Positions 45,080 to 54,222 of a DNA stretch of 64,000 bases are shown one piece after another. The notes under the pieces are model-generated. The model searched no databases. It had not been told where the DNA came from and was given only the letters and a program-made list of their open reading frames with translations. The stretch spans positions 558,001 through 622,000 of the forward strand of contig JAFKFM010000008.1 in the NCBI GenBank assembly GCA_017308135.1, read 5' to 3'. Source of the DNA: Alphaproteobacteria bacterium (GTDB taxonomy: Bacteria; Pseudomonadota; Alphaproteobacteria; CACIAM-22H2). A program made the position numbers and the translations under genes. The first letter of the stretch is position 1. Each line of letters begins with the position of its first letter.

Positions 45080-45344
45080 TTTGCCAGTCGCCTTCTTAAG
45101 CGCGGATTTGATCTACCGATCCAGCCGGTGTGTCTCGCGGCCAAAGATATGTCCTTATTCGATGGTGCGCTTCTCGTGCCCGAATGCCTATTTCTTTCTG
45201 TTGTTCGCGATTAACCGCTTGCCGCGCTCGAAGATTTACACACCGAGATGTTGTGAATCGTTTTTGCGTCCGCGAAGCGGTCGAAGGCGCGTCGTCTTTT
45301 TCTTCTCAATCGAGATCGAAGGCGCGGCGCGCCGTCGTTGACGC
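45080..45344. other. Intergenic gap between two hybrid kinase genes
   Basis: About 265 bases upstream of the 1305-residue kinase. No gene, clear promoter or repeat copy was found. Confidence 0.4.
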
Positions 45345-47786
45345 TCAAGTCTTGTCGATGACGTGTCGGATCATTTTGGCGAGATCCGCGCGGCGATAAG
45401 GCTTGCTCAGCAGGTGGACGCCGGGGTCGAGGCGCCCCTGATGCACGATGGCATCCTGCGTGTAGCCCGAGGTGAAAAGCACCTTCAGCCCCGGTCGCTG
45501 CATCTGCGCTTCATCCGCCAATTGCTTGCCGTTCATCCCCCCGGGCATGACCATGTCGGTGAACAGAAGGTCTACGGCGATACCTTCCCGCAGCAACATC
45601 AGTGCGACAGGACCGCTATTCGCGGTCACTACCCGGTAGCCGAGCGAGCTTAGCAAGCCCTCGACATGGCTACGCACCAAATCATCGTCTTCCACGACCA
45701 GGATTGTCTCTGCGCCCCGCGTCACTTGGTTATCCGCGACGCTCTCCGCCGCCGGCGCGCCTTCGATCGTCGCGCGCGGCAGATATAGTTTTACCGACGT
45801 GCCCCGCCCGACCTCCGAGTAAATCGTCACGTGGCCGCCCGACTGTTTGGCGAAGCCGTATACCATGCTCAACCCGAGCCCCGTGCCCTTGCCCGGCGCC
45901 TTCGTCGTGAAAAACGGCTCGAACACCTTTTCGATGTCGGCCGGCGCGATGCCCGTCCCCGTGTCGGTCACCCCGAGCATCACATAGGCCCCCGGCGTTA
46001 CGTCGGGATGCAGTGTCGCGTAGTCCGCACCCAGCCAAGCGTTGCTCGCCTCGACCGTCAGCCGCCCCCCTTCCGGCATCGCGTCCCGCGCGTTAATCGC
46101 TAGGTTCAGCAACGCCGATTCGATCTGCGCCGGGTCGGCGAAGGCGGGCCATAGACCTTGCGGCAGGATGAAGCGCATCTCGATCGATGCCGTCAGCGTT
46201 CGACGCAACAGATCCCGCATTCCTTCAGTCAGCGCCGCTACGTCCACGATCGCCGGCGCCAACGCTTGCCGCCGTGAAAACGCCAGCAGCCGTTGGGTCA
46301 GGTCGGCGCCGCGCGATGCCGCATCGCCGGACATCTTCGCCAACTGCGACAGCCGCTCATTCCCCGCAAGCTCCTCCGACAGAAGCTCCGCGTTCCCAAG
46401 AATAACTGTCAGCAGATTATTGAAGTCGTGCGCGATTCCGCCCGTCAACTTACCGATCGAATTGAGGCGCTCGGACTGCTGCAGCGCCTTCTCCATATTG
46501 ACCCGCTGCGTCACATCCAACAGCATGGCGCATACCGCAGGCTCGCCGGCCCAATCGATCACGAACGCGCGGTTCTCCATGATCATCGTGGCGCCGTTAC
46601 GATGCCGCGCTTTGATCAGGTAAAAACTCGGCACATCCTCGCCGCGCAGCCGCGCGCTATTCATCTGTTCGATGCGCGGCCATTCCTCCTCCGCGAACAG
46701 ATGAATGCAACTCTCGGCGCGCAAAATGTCGTCGGGGCTTTCATAACCGAGCGACTTCGCCAAATGTTGATTGGCGAGCACCGGCCGGAACCGCCGATGC
46801 ACCAGAATTCCCACGCTGGCCTGATCGATGAGCCGCTCCAGACGCTTGCCCAGATCCTCCGCCAGATACTGGGCGCGGACGCGCTCGCTGATATCGTAGT
46901 GCATAACCACCGCGCCGCGCCGCCCTTCGCCGCCGGTCGCCGTGACGGCAAGCCCAAACCAGCGTTTCTCGGTCGGGGAATGGCATGGATATTCGGTCGT
47001 AAAGCGAGGTAGCTCTCCGGCGATGACCGCTCGGATTCCTTTGGCTATGGCCGATCCCGGCGACTTTCCTGCTCGCCCCAATCGTTCGCAATGTGCGAGA
47101 TAGTTTTCGCCCACCCCGCTGTCGGTCAGCCGCAGATCGTTCTCGCGGCCAAACCGGCGCCAGGCTTCGTTGACATCGACAATCCGTCCCGTCTCGTCCA
47201 GCAAGGCGATGTTGGCATGCAATGCATCAAGAATGGCGCGCTGGATGGTTTCGAGCCGGCTGCGTTCCGCGATCTCCGTGCGCAGCGCCGCGTTCGCCGC
47301 CTCAAGCTCGCTCATCTTCTGCTCGAGCTTTCCGACCAGCCGCTTGCTGTATTGGGCGAACAGCGAATTCGCATTATCGGCACGTTCGCCCGCAACGGGT
47401 TCCCCCGTCCGTGCCGGCCGGGCGAGAACCTCGCGTACGCTCGCGAGCAACGCATCCGGCTCCATCGGCTTGATAAGAAAAGAATCGGCGCCCAAGCGGC
47501 GCGCCAGTTGCTCATCCTGCGGCGACGTATAAGTCGCGGTGTAGACAATGAACGGGATATCGCGCAATTGCTCGTCCGACTTCCAAACTTGCAGCAACGC
47601 GTAGCCGTCCATGCGCGGCATCAGAAGGTCGGAGACGATCAATGCCGGGGGTGCTGCATGGGCACGCTCCAGTGCCTCGATGCCGTCGCTTGCCGCCTCG
47701 ACCGTATAGCCATGGGCGCCCAGCAAGGATTGCAGGAAGTACCTGTTATCCTCGCGATCATCGACGACCAGGATTCTGATATTCAA
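45345..47786 (-). CDS. Hybrid histidine kinase with receivers at both ends
   Basis: An 813-residue soluble protein. A receiver at residues 1-118 (D53, K106) is followed by a coiled coil (about 150-180), two PAS units (about 180-300 and 310-425), a kinase core (H453 in IAHDFNNLLT, GTGLGLSMVYG) and a second receiver (D744, K795). It starts with TTG at 47786, overlapping the preceding stop as TTGA. The N-terminal receiver suggests that the kinase at 48154 or another kinase controls it, while the C-terminal receiver may dephosphorylate or relay. Confidence 0.92.
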   Translation of the reverse strand: MNIRILVVDDREDNRYFLQSLLGAHGYTVEAASDGIEALERAHAAPPALIVSDLLMPRMDGYALLQVWKSDEQLRDIPFIVYTATYTSPQDEQLARRLGADSFLIKPMEPDALLASVREVLARPARTGEPVAGERADNANSLFAQYSKRLVGKLEQKMSELEAANAALRTEIAERSRLETIQRAILDALHANIALLDETGRIVDVNEAWRRFGRENDLRLTDSGVGENYLAHCERLGRAGKSPGSAIAKGIRAVIAGELPRFTTEYPCHSPTEKRWFGLAVTATGGEGRRGAVVMHYDISERVRAQYLAEDLGKRLERLIDQASVGILVHRRFRPVLANQHLAKSLGYESPDDILRAESCIHLFAEEEWPRIEQMNSARLRGEDVPSFYLIKARHRNGATMIMENRAFVIDWAGEPAVCAMLLDVTQRVNMEKALQQSERLNSIGKLTGGIAHDFNNLLTVILGNAELLSEELAGNERLSQLAKMSGDAASRGADLTQRLLAFSRRQALAPAIVDVAALTEGMRDLLRRTLTASIEMRFILPQGLWPAFADPAQIESALLNLAINARDAMPEGGRLTVEASNAWLGADYATLHPDVTPGAYVMLGVTDTGTGIAPADIEKVFEPFFTTKAPGKGTGLGLSMVYGFAKQSGGHVTIYSEVGRGTSVKLYLPRATIEGAPAAESVADNQVTRGAETILVVEDDDLVRSHVEGLLSSLGYRVVTANSGPVALMLLREGIAVDLLFTDMVMPGGMNGKQLADEAQMQRPGLKVLFTSGYTQDAIVHQGRLDPGVHLLSKPYRRADLAKMIRHVIDKT

Positions 47787-48157
47787 CGGGGCGACGTTAG
47801 AAATTTTGAAACCTCCGCAACAAAGGTGTCGGGATCGATCGGCTTCTCAATATAGCCGTCGCAACCTGCAGCCAGCGCCTTTTCCCGGTCACCCGGCATC
47901 GCGTAGGAGGTAACCGCGATGATAGGAACGGCTCGCAGGCCTTCTTCGCCGCGCAGCAGGCGCGCGACATCGTGACCGCTCATTAACGGCAACTGGATAT
48001 CCAACAAAATGATATCGGGCCGCAGCGACCGCGCGAGCGGCAAGGCGGCGACACCATCCGATACCGAAACGACCTTGTATCCGCCCTTTTCCAAAAGGAA
48101 GGTGGCGAGATAGCGATTCTGCTCGTTATCCTCGATCAGCAAAGCCGTATAGCTCAT
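47783..48157 (-). CDS. Single-domain response regulator (CheY/DivK-like)
   Basis: A 124-residue receiver with E9-D10 (LIEDNEQNR), phospho-acceptor D53 (ILLDIQLP) and K105 (IEKPID). The EDNxxN and SYAMPGDR segments are typical of DivK-like regulators. The ATG at 48157 overlaps the kinase stop and its own stop overlaps the next kinase start, so three proteins are translationally linked in the order membrane kinase, receiver, dual-receiver kinase. Confidence 0.93.
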   Translation of the reverse strand: MSYTALLIEDNEQNRYLATFLLEKGGYKVVSVSDGVAALPLARSLRPDIILLDIQLPLMSGHDVARLLRGEEGLRAVPIIAVTSYAMPGDREKALAAGCDGYIEKPIDPDTFVAEVSKFLTSPR

Positions 48158-49599
48158 GTCCGGGCCGTGGCGCACGAACGCGGAAGTATCAGCGTGAAGG
48201 TACTGCCCTGCCCCCAGACGCTTTCAACCTCCACGTTCCCCCCAAGAATTTCGGACAGACGACGGCAAATGGCCAAGCCAAGGCCCGTGCCCTCATGGCT
48301 GCGCGCGAGGCCGGTGTCGACCTGGCGAAAAGGCTGGAACAGCAGGGGCACGTTTTCCGCCTTTATTCCAATGCCGGTATCGATAACGCGCAGGCGCACA
48401 AGGTCCCGCTGCAGTTCCCCCGGAACTGAATCGACGACGAGAGAGACGCTGCCCGTGTCGGTGAACTTTACCGCATTGTTCATCAAGTTCAGCAGCATCT
48501 GCTCAAGGCGTCGCTGATCCGTCGTCATCTTCCCGTCGGCAAGCCTGAAATCGACCAAAAGACGAAGTCCCCTCCGGTCGGCCAGCGGTTGGATCATAGC
48601 GCCGATCTTATCGACGACCTCGTTCAGATCGAATTTCGACGGCTGGACCGTCACCTCGCCCGCCTCGATCTTGGAAATGTCGAGCACGTCGTTGATCAGG
48701 GCTAGCAAGTGACGTGCGGCGGCGTGCACCATGCCCAATTGCTTCGACTGCTCCTCGGTCAAAGGGCCCGCCAATTTTTGCCGCAAAATTCCGGTAAAGC
48801 CGATGATGGAATTTAGCGGCGTGCGCAACTCATGGGACATGGCGGCGAGAAACGCGGACTTGGTGTTGTCCGATTCCTCCGCCCGGCGCAGCGCAATCTG
48901 AAGCTCGCGCGTGCGCTCAGCCACCATTCTTTCGAGACCTTCGTTCAGATCAAGCAGCTTACGTTCGCTGGCTCGCAGCCGTTCCTGCGCGCTTCTGAGA
49001 GCGGAAATATCCAGTCCCATCCCGACGAGACAGTTCTTGCCGTCGTAGACCGTACGTCGTCCGGTGAAATAGTAGGGAGTTAGGGTACCGTCCTTGGATT
49101 GGAAATTTGCCTCGAGGAATGAGTCTCCCGAAGAGAAGACATCCTGAACGCGTGCATTCAAGGCGCCCCATTCGGACTCGGGGAAGAAGTCGCGGGGATG
49201 CATGCGCATGATTTCGATCCCCGAATAACCCGATACGACTTCAAAGTTCTTATTCCAGCGCAGGAAGTGTCCGTCCTCGTCATAGAGGTACGTAATTCCA
49301 GGCATGGACTCATGCAACGCGTGGGACAGGTTTCGCTCTTCGGCGGCGATCTCGGTGGCCTCCCGCATTCGCTGTTCGGCGGTATCGCGCCGGCGCAATT
49401 CGTGTCCGATCAGAAAAGCGATGATCGCAGCCGTGACCAGAACGAACGTGACGCCCTTCAATGTCTGGATATTCGGCCGCCACGCGACCGACATCTCCGC
49501 CTCAACCACCCAGTCCGATCCAACGATGTAAATGATGCTGATCACGCCATAGATGACGGCGACCTTGACTGGGATGGGAAGTCGGCGACGTTCCACCAT
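48154..49599 (-). CDS. Membrane-bound sensor histidine kinase with PAS domain
   Basis: A 481-residue inner-membrane kinase. Two helices (about residues 12-29 and 49-66) frame a short periplasmic loop. A PAS unit (about 92-200), a coiled coil (about 200-245) and the kinase core follow, with H256 (FLAAMSHELRTPLN), N-box NLMNNAVKF and lid GTGLGLAICRRL. The HELRTPLN motif differs from the HDFNN type of the other two kinases. It is first in its operon and probably phosphorylates the receiver that follows. Confidence 0.93.
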   Translation of the reverse strand: MVERRRLPIPVKVAVIYGVISIIYIVGSDWVVEAEMSVAWRPNIQTLKGVTFVLVTAAIIAFLIGHELRRRDTAEQRMREATEIAAEERNLSHALHESMPGITYLYDEDGHFLRWNKNFEVVSGYSGIEIMRMHPRDFFPESEWGALNARVQDVFSSGDSFLEANFQSKDGTLTPYYFTGRRTVYDGKNCLVGMGLDISALRSAQERLRASERKLLDLNEGLERMVAERTRELQIALRRAEESDNTKSAFLAAMSHELRTPLNSIIGFTGILRQKLAGPLTEEQSKQLGMVHAAARHLLALINDVLDISKIEAGEVTVQPSKFDLNEVVDKIGAMIQPLADRRGLRLLVDFRLADGKMTTDQRRLEQMLLNLMNNAVKFTDTGSVSLVVDSVPGELQRDLVRLRVIDTGIGIKAENVPLLFQPFRQVDTGLARSHEGTGLGLAICRRLSEILGGNVEVESVWGQGSTFTLILPRSCATART

Positions 49600-49795
49600 T
49601 TGTCTGGCTCTCTGGCCTGCTCCGGGGGGGGGGTGGAGGGCGCGATTGAGCTAATCGCATCTTGGCCTCAAACGCCATCCAACTCTCGTCGCTGATTGTC
49701 GATTGATGGAGAAGCCGACGGCAAAGAGCGCCCAAAATCGAAAACCGCGTTTCCGGTTACCTAATTCTCGACCTGTCTTGATCAGGCGCGGCCTG

Positions 49796-49825
49796 AGACA
49801 AAAAATTGTCCAGTTGAAAACTGGA
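49796..49825 (-). terminator. Rho-independent terminator, minus strand
   Basis: On the minus strand TCCAGTT (49825-49819), a three-base loop, and AACTGGA (49815-49809) form a perfect 7-base stem followed by CAATTTTTTG. It lies between the end of the 50.3-59 kb operon and the kinase operon, as expected for insulating them. Confidence 0.65.
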
Positions 49826-49985
49826 ATTGGTTCGCTATCGCGCTGAAATCGAATTGTGGGTCGTCAATGGGCGACGTTTTCGCATCCGACATTTTGGCGC
49901 CCCATGCGTTCTCGAACTCGGGCGCTGAGGTCCCTATTCGCCCGAATATTCATTGTGGGGAATTGCATCGCTGTACTGTGCGGCG

Positions 49986-50042
49986 CCACCAGTACTCATC
50001 TTCTTCATCGAGGGCACGACAATCTTTGAGATTATTTTTTAA
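49986..50042 (-). repeat. Dispersed repeat, copy C
   Basis: Matches copy A at 28 of 36 core bases and shares the adjoining AT-rich tail. Minus-strand reading gives ILKNNLKDCRALDEEDEYWW, aligning with ILNNNCKSWRAVGDEDDNCW of copy A. Confidence 0.55.
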
Positions 50043-50275
50043 TATATTTTTGCATGACGGCGGCAGTCGCCGGTAAACATTCTTCGCTGCATGAGGCAAG
50101 GCCGATTCGATGCCATCCGATTTCTGGCGATTCGGATAACTCACGCGATCGCTGACACCGGCAGGACGAAGAACAACAAAAGATGAGAAAGCGCGCTTAG
50201 CACGGCGCTACCGATCCGCGCCGTCATCGCTTCAAAGCAAGCGGATCTTCGGTCGAAGTGGGACGACACGCGCAG

Positions 50276-50875
50276 CTAATGAACCTGCGGCGTGTTGACC
50301 CACAGCATCCGCGCAACGACCGTGCCGGGATTGCGATAGCTGCTTGTCAGATGATTTTTATATGAGAAGGAGTCGCCCGCCGACAGTGTGTAGGGCGAAT
50401 TCTCGATCGTCAGCTCGATCTGCCCTTCGATCACGTAGCCGAAGGTTTCGCCCTGATGGGTCACGCGATCCTCGCGCCCGCCGCCCGGCTCGACGATATG
50501 GATATTCGCTTCGAGAAGATTGCCGGTGGCGAACGAGATCATGCGTTCGTACTTGATGCCCTTCCCGTCGCGGATCGGATCGGTCAGCGCCACCACGCGC
50601 TGCCCGGCGCGCTGGATGATCGCGGGCGCATCGAGGTCCGCGCCGAAGAACGACGACAGATCGCGGCCCAGCGCCTCGACGATACGCTGCAACATCGGCA
50701 GCGACGGCACGACATGGCCGCTCTCGATCTTGGAAATCGAGCTTTCGGCGCAACCGATCCGCTCGGCCAATTCGCGCATCCGAATGCCGGCGAGGATCCG
50801 CGCATGGCGCACGCGCGCGCCGATCTGCAGATCGCGCGACGCCGGAATCTTCTCGACCTTTGCAGCCTTGCTCAT
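50276..50875 (-). CDS. XRE family transcriptional regulator with cupin domain
   Basis: A 199-residue regulator. The helix-turn-helix is at about residues 20-75 (RVRHARILAGIRMRELAERI, SSISKIESGHVVPSLPML), and a double-stranded beta-helix cupin follows (VTHQGETFGYVIEGQIELTI, SYKNHLTSSYRNPG). This HipB-cupin layout occurs in regulators of amino-acid and polyamine catabolism. The ATG at 50875 overlaps the amidase stop (ATGA). Being the last gene of the operon, it may provide feedback control, with the cupin binding the imported compound. Confidence 0.92.
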   Translation of the reverse strand: MSKAAKVEKIPASRDLQIGARVRHARILAGIRMRELAERIGCAESSISKIESGHVVPSLPMLQRIVEALGRDLSSFFGADLDAPAIIQRAGQRVVALTDPIRDGKGIKYERMISFATGNLLEANIHIVEPGGGREDRVTHQGETFGYVIEGQIELTIENSPYTLSAGDSFSYKNHLTSSYRNPGTVVARMLWVNTPQVH

Positions 50876-52290
50876 ACCGGCGACGCCCCCAATGCGCGAT
50901 TCGCAGCGGCGATTTTTGGCCGAAGCGCCGCCCAAGGCAAGATCGCCTCGAAGGCCGCGCAAGCGCTCAATACTTGGGCATCGGCGAGATGCCGCCCGAC
51001 GATTTGCAGGCCGACGGGCCGGCCGTCGCCGGTGAGCCCTGCCGGAACGCTCGCCGCCGGTTGCCCGGTCAGGTTGGCGAGCGCCGTGAACGGCGTCCAC
51101 CCTTTCGGCTCGGGCGCTTCGAGCGGATAGGCCGCGCACGCGGTCGTCGGCGTCAACAACAAGTCGAACCCAGTCATGAAGCGCGCCATCGTCCGGGCGA
51201 CCTTCTTGCGCGCCATGATCGCGGCGGTGAATTCGCCGGCGGTCCAGTCGCGCGCCAACAATCGGCCGAGCGCGCCGTCGAACACATGGTCTTGCGCCGC
51301 CGCCATCCGCCGGAGGCCATCGCGATCGGTATCGAGCGCCACCAGCGCGTCGAACGCTTCGTGCGTATCGCCCACCGGTGGATCGGCCTCGATCAGCGTG
51401 GCGCCGACGTCGCGCGCGAATTTGATGGCCGCCGTCGCGCAGCGTTCCGCGACATCGCGCTCGACCTTCGCGAAACCCAGCGTTCCGCTATAGGCGATGC
51501 GCAAGCCCCGCAACGTTTCCGGCGGCGCGATCGAAAACGCGCCGGGCTCGAGCGGCAGGGAATGCCTGTCATCCGATGTGGGCCCGCCGACGACGGACAG
51601 GCATAAAGCGAGATCCGCGACGCAAGCCGCCAGCGGGCCGATATGTTCGAGCGACTCCCAGCTCGACGCGCCCGGTTGCGATTCGTCGCGGCATCCGGGG
51701 AAAAGCGGCACGCGCCCCCACGATGCTTTCATCCCCGCGACACCGCAAAGGGCGGCCGGAATGCGGATCGAGCCGCCGCCGTCGCTGCCCAAGCCGAACG
51801 GCACCATGCCGGCGGCGACCGCCGCACCCGTTCCGGCACTCGACCCGCCCGTCGTGAGGGCGGGATTCCAAGGATTGCGCGTCGTCGTGAACAGCTTGTT
51901 ACGTCCGACGGGGCCATACCCGAATTCCGACGCGTTGGTCTTGCCGATCACGATGGCACCGGCCGCGCGCAATCGCGCGACGCTGACATCGTCGATATCG
52001 GGGACGTATTGCGCATAGAGCGGCGACGCGAAGGTCGTGCGAAGCCCCTTCGTGAGAATTAAGTCCTTGATCGCGACGGGGACGCCCGCCAGCGGCAAGG
52101 CATCGCCCTTCGCGATACGGTCATCGACGTCGCGCGCCTGCGCCAGCACATCGTCCGGATCGACCGTGCAGAAGGCATGTATCTCGGAATCGGCCGACGA
52201 AATCGCCTCGAGCGTCGCCGAAGCGCTTTCGACGGCACTCAGCCGGCGTGCGCGCACATGCGCGGCGATCGTGGCGGCGGAATCAGCCAC
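50872..52290 (-). CDS. Amidase signature family enzyme
   Basis: A 472-residue amidase with K75 (VAIKDLI), the GGSSAGTGAA loop at about 148-157 and S174 (GSDGGGSIRIP) forming the Ser-cisSer-Lys triad. It starts with GTG at 52290, overlapping the upstream stop by eight bases; no ATG fits. Unlike the amidase at 21293-22693 it has no AtzG-like partner. Its place next to a creatinase-like protein suggests hydrolysis of an amide formed in the same pathway. Confidence 0.88.
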   Translation of the reverse strand: MADSAATIAAHVRARRLSAVESASATLEAISSADSEIHAFCTVDPDDVLAQARDVDDRIAKGDALPLAGVPVAIKDLILTKGLRTTFASPLYAQYVPDIDDVSVARLRAAGAIVIGKTNASEFGYGPVGRNKLFTTTRNPWNPALTTGGSSAGTGAAVAAGMVPFGLGSDGGGSIRIPAALCGVAGMKASWGRVPLFPGCRDESQPGASSWESLEHIGPLAACVADLALCLSVVGGPTSDDRHSLPLEPGAFSIAPPETLRGLRIAYSGTLGFAKVERDVAERCATAAIKFARDVGATLIEADPPVGDTHEAFDALVALDTDRDGLRRMAAAQDHVFDGALGRLLARDWTAGEFTAAIMARKKVARTMARFMTGFDLLLTPTTACAAYPLEAPEPKGWTPFTALANLTGQPAASVPAGLTGDGRPVGLQIVGRHLADAQVLSACAAFEAILPWAALRPKIAAANRALGASPV

Positions 52291-52777
52291 GGACCTTGTC
52301 CGGATGCGAGCCGCGCACGATGCCCGTGTCCTCGGCCCCCATCGGCACGAAATTCTCGAACATATCCGCACCGTCGATCGCCGCGGCACCCGCCCGCGCA
52401 ACGGCGAGGTCCTGCGCCCCAGTCCCCGATCCGGCCGCGACGGCCCCGACCACGATGCCGCCCACACGGATCGGCAGACCGCCGATCAGATTCGTCCATT
52501 TGTTCTCCGACGCCAGCGCGATTTGGATCTCGACGTCCGCATGCGCCCCGCCGGTCGGCTCGCCCGACAAGGCGGCGGTACGCGCCTTGTTGGTGGCCGA
52601 GATCACGCTGATCGCCTTCGACCCGTCCATCCGCGCCATTGCCACGATATTGCCGCCGAGATCCACGACGCAGATGCACATCGGCTGGCCGATCTTCTCC
52701 GCCGCCGCGATCGCCGCGTGGAGAACCTTGAGCCCGCCCGCGTGCGTGAGATTGCGCGTGTCCTTGAGATCGTCCAT
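52283..52777 (-). CDS. GlcG/HbpS family protein (DUF336)
   Basis: A 164-residue protein of the HbpS/GlcG fold: LKVLHAAIAAAEKIGQPMCI, VVDLGGNIVAMARMDGS and GGLPIRVGGIVVGAVAAGSG are characteristic. Members bind heme or small organic molecules, and many lie in catabolic operons with no assigned reaction. It is between the M24 gene (ten bases away) and the amidase gene (eight-base overlap). Confidence 0.88.
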   Translation of the reverse strand: MDDLKDTRNLTHAGGLKVLHAAIAAAEKIGQPMCICVVDLGGNIVAMARMDGSKAISVISATNKARTAALSGEPTGGAHADVEIQIALASENKWTNLIGGLPIRVGGIVVGAVAAGSGTGAQDLAVARAGAAAIDGADMFENFVPMGAEDTGIVRGSHPDKVRG

Positions 52778-52786
52778 CGCCCGCCC

Positions 52787-54196
52787 CTATGCGCGATGCA
52801 GATCGAGCGGCGTGTGGCGGCTCAAATTCTCGAACCCGTCTTTGGTAACGGTGTAGAGATCGCCCACGTTGCAGCCCGCGTTCAACGGCTCGATCCATTG
52901 CGTATGCAGGACGAAGACCATGCCTTCCTCCAAGCGATCGTAATTGTGGGACGAGACGTTGAAGCTGTTCCCCGCCCCCGCCATGCCGATCGAGTGGCCG
53001 AGATTGGGATTATGCGGCCCGTATTGCGCGGGATAGACATGCATCAGCTTGCGGCCTTGCGCTTCCCAATCGATGTCGCGGACATATTGCCGCTTCACCA
53101 AGCGCGGACTGCCGTCATCCGCCGGCGCCCAGATATAGGGCATGGTGCGCGCTTCCGGCGACGTCAAAAGCCCCGCCTCGATATAAGGCTCGAACGCCGC
53201 ATTGTTGATGTCGCGGAACAAGGCGCCGGGCTTGATCAGCTTTTCCGCGCGCTTCACGCCCTCGACGCAAGCCGCGATCACCTTCTCCTGATGCTTGGTG
53301 ATCTCGCCCACCGCGACCATGCGCGCGGTCTGCGCGGTGTAGCCGCGGAACGTGACGTTCGAGATATAGAGATTGATCAGATCGCCGGGCCGCACGACAT
53401 GACCATAGGGTTTGCCGCAATGCGTGCCGAACTCGTTGATGCCGATCTGATACCCGTCGCCGGTTTCACCGCCGCGCGACATCTGCGCGAAGGTGAAGGC
53501 GCCGAAAATCTCGTGGTCGGTGACGCCGGGCTTGGTCACGTGATAGGCGGCTTGCGTGGCGATATCGATCAATTGGCCGGCGGCGCGGAACATGTCGATC
53601 TCGCGCGGCGAGCGCACGCGCTGCATGCGATCGATGATGCCGTTTTCGACGACGAATTTCGTCTTGGGCATCAATTCCTGAAGCTGCGCCCAGAACTTGA
53701 CCGACTTGCCGTCGCCGATGCGGCCGATCTGAGCGCTCGGCCCGAACTGATCGAGCAGGAATTTGGCCGCCGCCTCGCCCGCCTTCTCGTCCGACGTGCC
53801 GGGACGATCGGCGTATTCGCGGCCGATCGCGCCGACCTGCCAGATATCGTCGACCAGCACGGGCTCGCCGCCCGGCGGCAGGATCACGGATTCGGTGAAG
53901 AAGGTCAGAAGCGTCAGCGGCTTGTCGTTGTCGCACGGAATGATCAACACGCCTTCGCGCATCCAGTCGATCATGTAGCGCAAGTATGCGTTGGACGCGT
54001 GGAACCAGCCGACCATGCCGGTATGGATGACGATCGCATCGTGCCCCGCGACGACCGCTTCGCGGCGCACCCGGCGCAGACGCTCCTCGTACTCCGCCAC
54101 GGGCAACGGCGGCGGCGGCACGAAGTCGAAATTCGGCGCGAAATCGGCCATCAGAGCTTCGATGGTGGGGCGCGTCGATTTGGTGATGATCGTCAT
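52787..54196 (-). CDS. M24 family (creatinase/prolidase-fold) hydrolase-like protein, metal ligands replaced
   Basis: A 469-residue pita-bread-fold protein. The C-terminal domain is clear (MQRVRSPREIDMFRAAGQLI, GHSIGMAGAGNSF, LEEGMVFVLHTQWIEPL). The two metal-binding aspartates of prolidases fall where this protein has ISNVTFRGYTAQTAR, so they are missing; the GHSIG histidine remains. This matches the metal-free creatinase branch rather than aminopeptidases. A carbon-nitrogen hydrolase acting on a guanidino- or amide-like compound is inferred. AAGGA precedes the ATG at 54196. A permease-tail remnant lies just upstream. Confidence 0.85.
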   Translation of the reverse strand: MTIITKSTRPTIEALMADFAPNFDFVPPPPLPVAEYEERLRRVRREAVVAGHDAIVIHTGMVGWFHASNAYLRYMIDWMREGVLIIPCDNDKPLTLLTFFTESVILPPGGEPVLVDDIWQVGAIGREYADRPGTSDEKAGEAAAKFLLDQFGPSAQIGRIGDGKSVKFWAQLQELMPKTKFVVENGIIDRMQRVRSPREIDMFRAAGQLIDIATQAAYHVTKPGVTDHEIFGAFTFAQMSRGGETGDGYQIGINEFGTHCGKPYGHVVRPGDLINLYISNVTFRGYTAQTARMVAVGEITKHQEKVIAACVEGVKRAEKLIKPGALFRDINNAAFEPYIEAGLLTSPEARTMPYIWAPADDGSPRLVKRQYVRDIDWEAQGRKLMHVYPAQYGPHNPNLGHSIGMAGAGNSFNVSSHNYDRLEEGMVFVLHTQWIEPLNAGCNVGDLYTVTKDGFENLSRHTPLDLHRA

Positions 54197-54222
54197 AACA
54201 AGGGTTCCTTCCGGTACTTTTT

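Larger units (their letters stand above)
49600..50275. other. Intergenic region with terminator and repeat copy C
   Basis: About 676 bases without a convincing gene. It contains a run of ten G residues (49625-49634 area), the minus-strand terminator at 49796-49825 and dispersed-repeat copy C. A 64-residue minus-strand frame from 50144 includes copy C but is not otherwise gene-like. Confidence 0.5.

Noticed and set aside
49620..49640. Run of ten G residues as a regulatory or phase-variation tract
   Set aside because: It is outside any gene and promoter, and such runs are a common sequencing-error site; without reads it cannot be judged.
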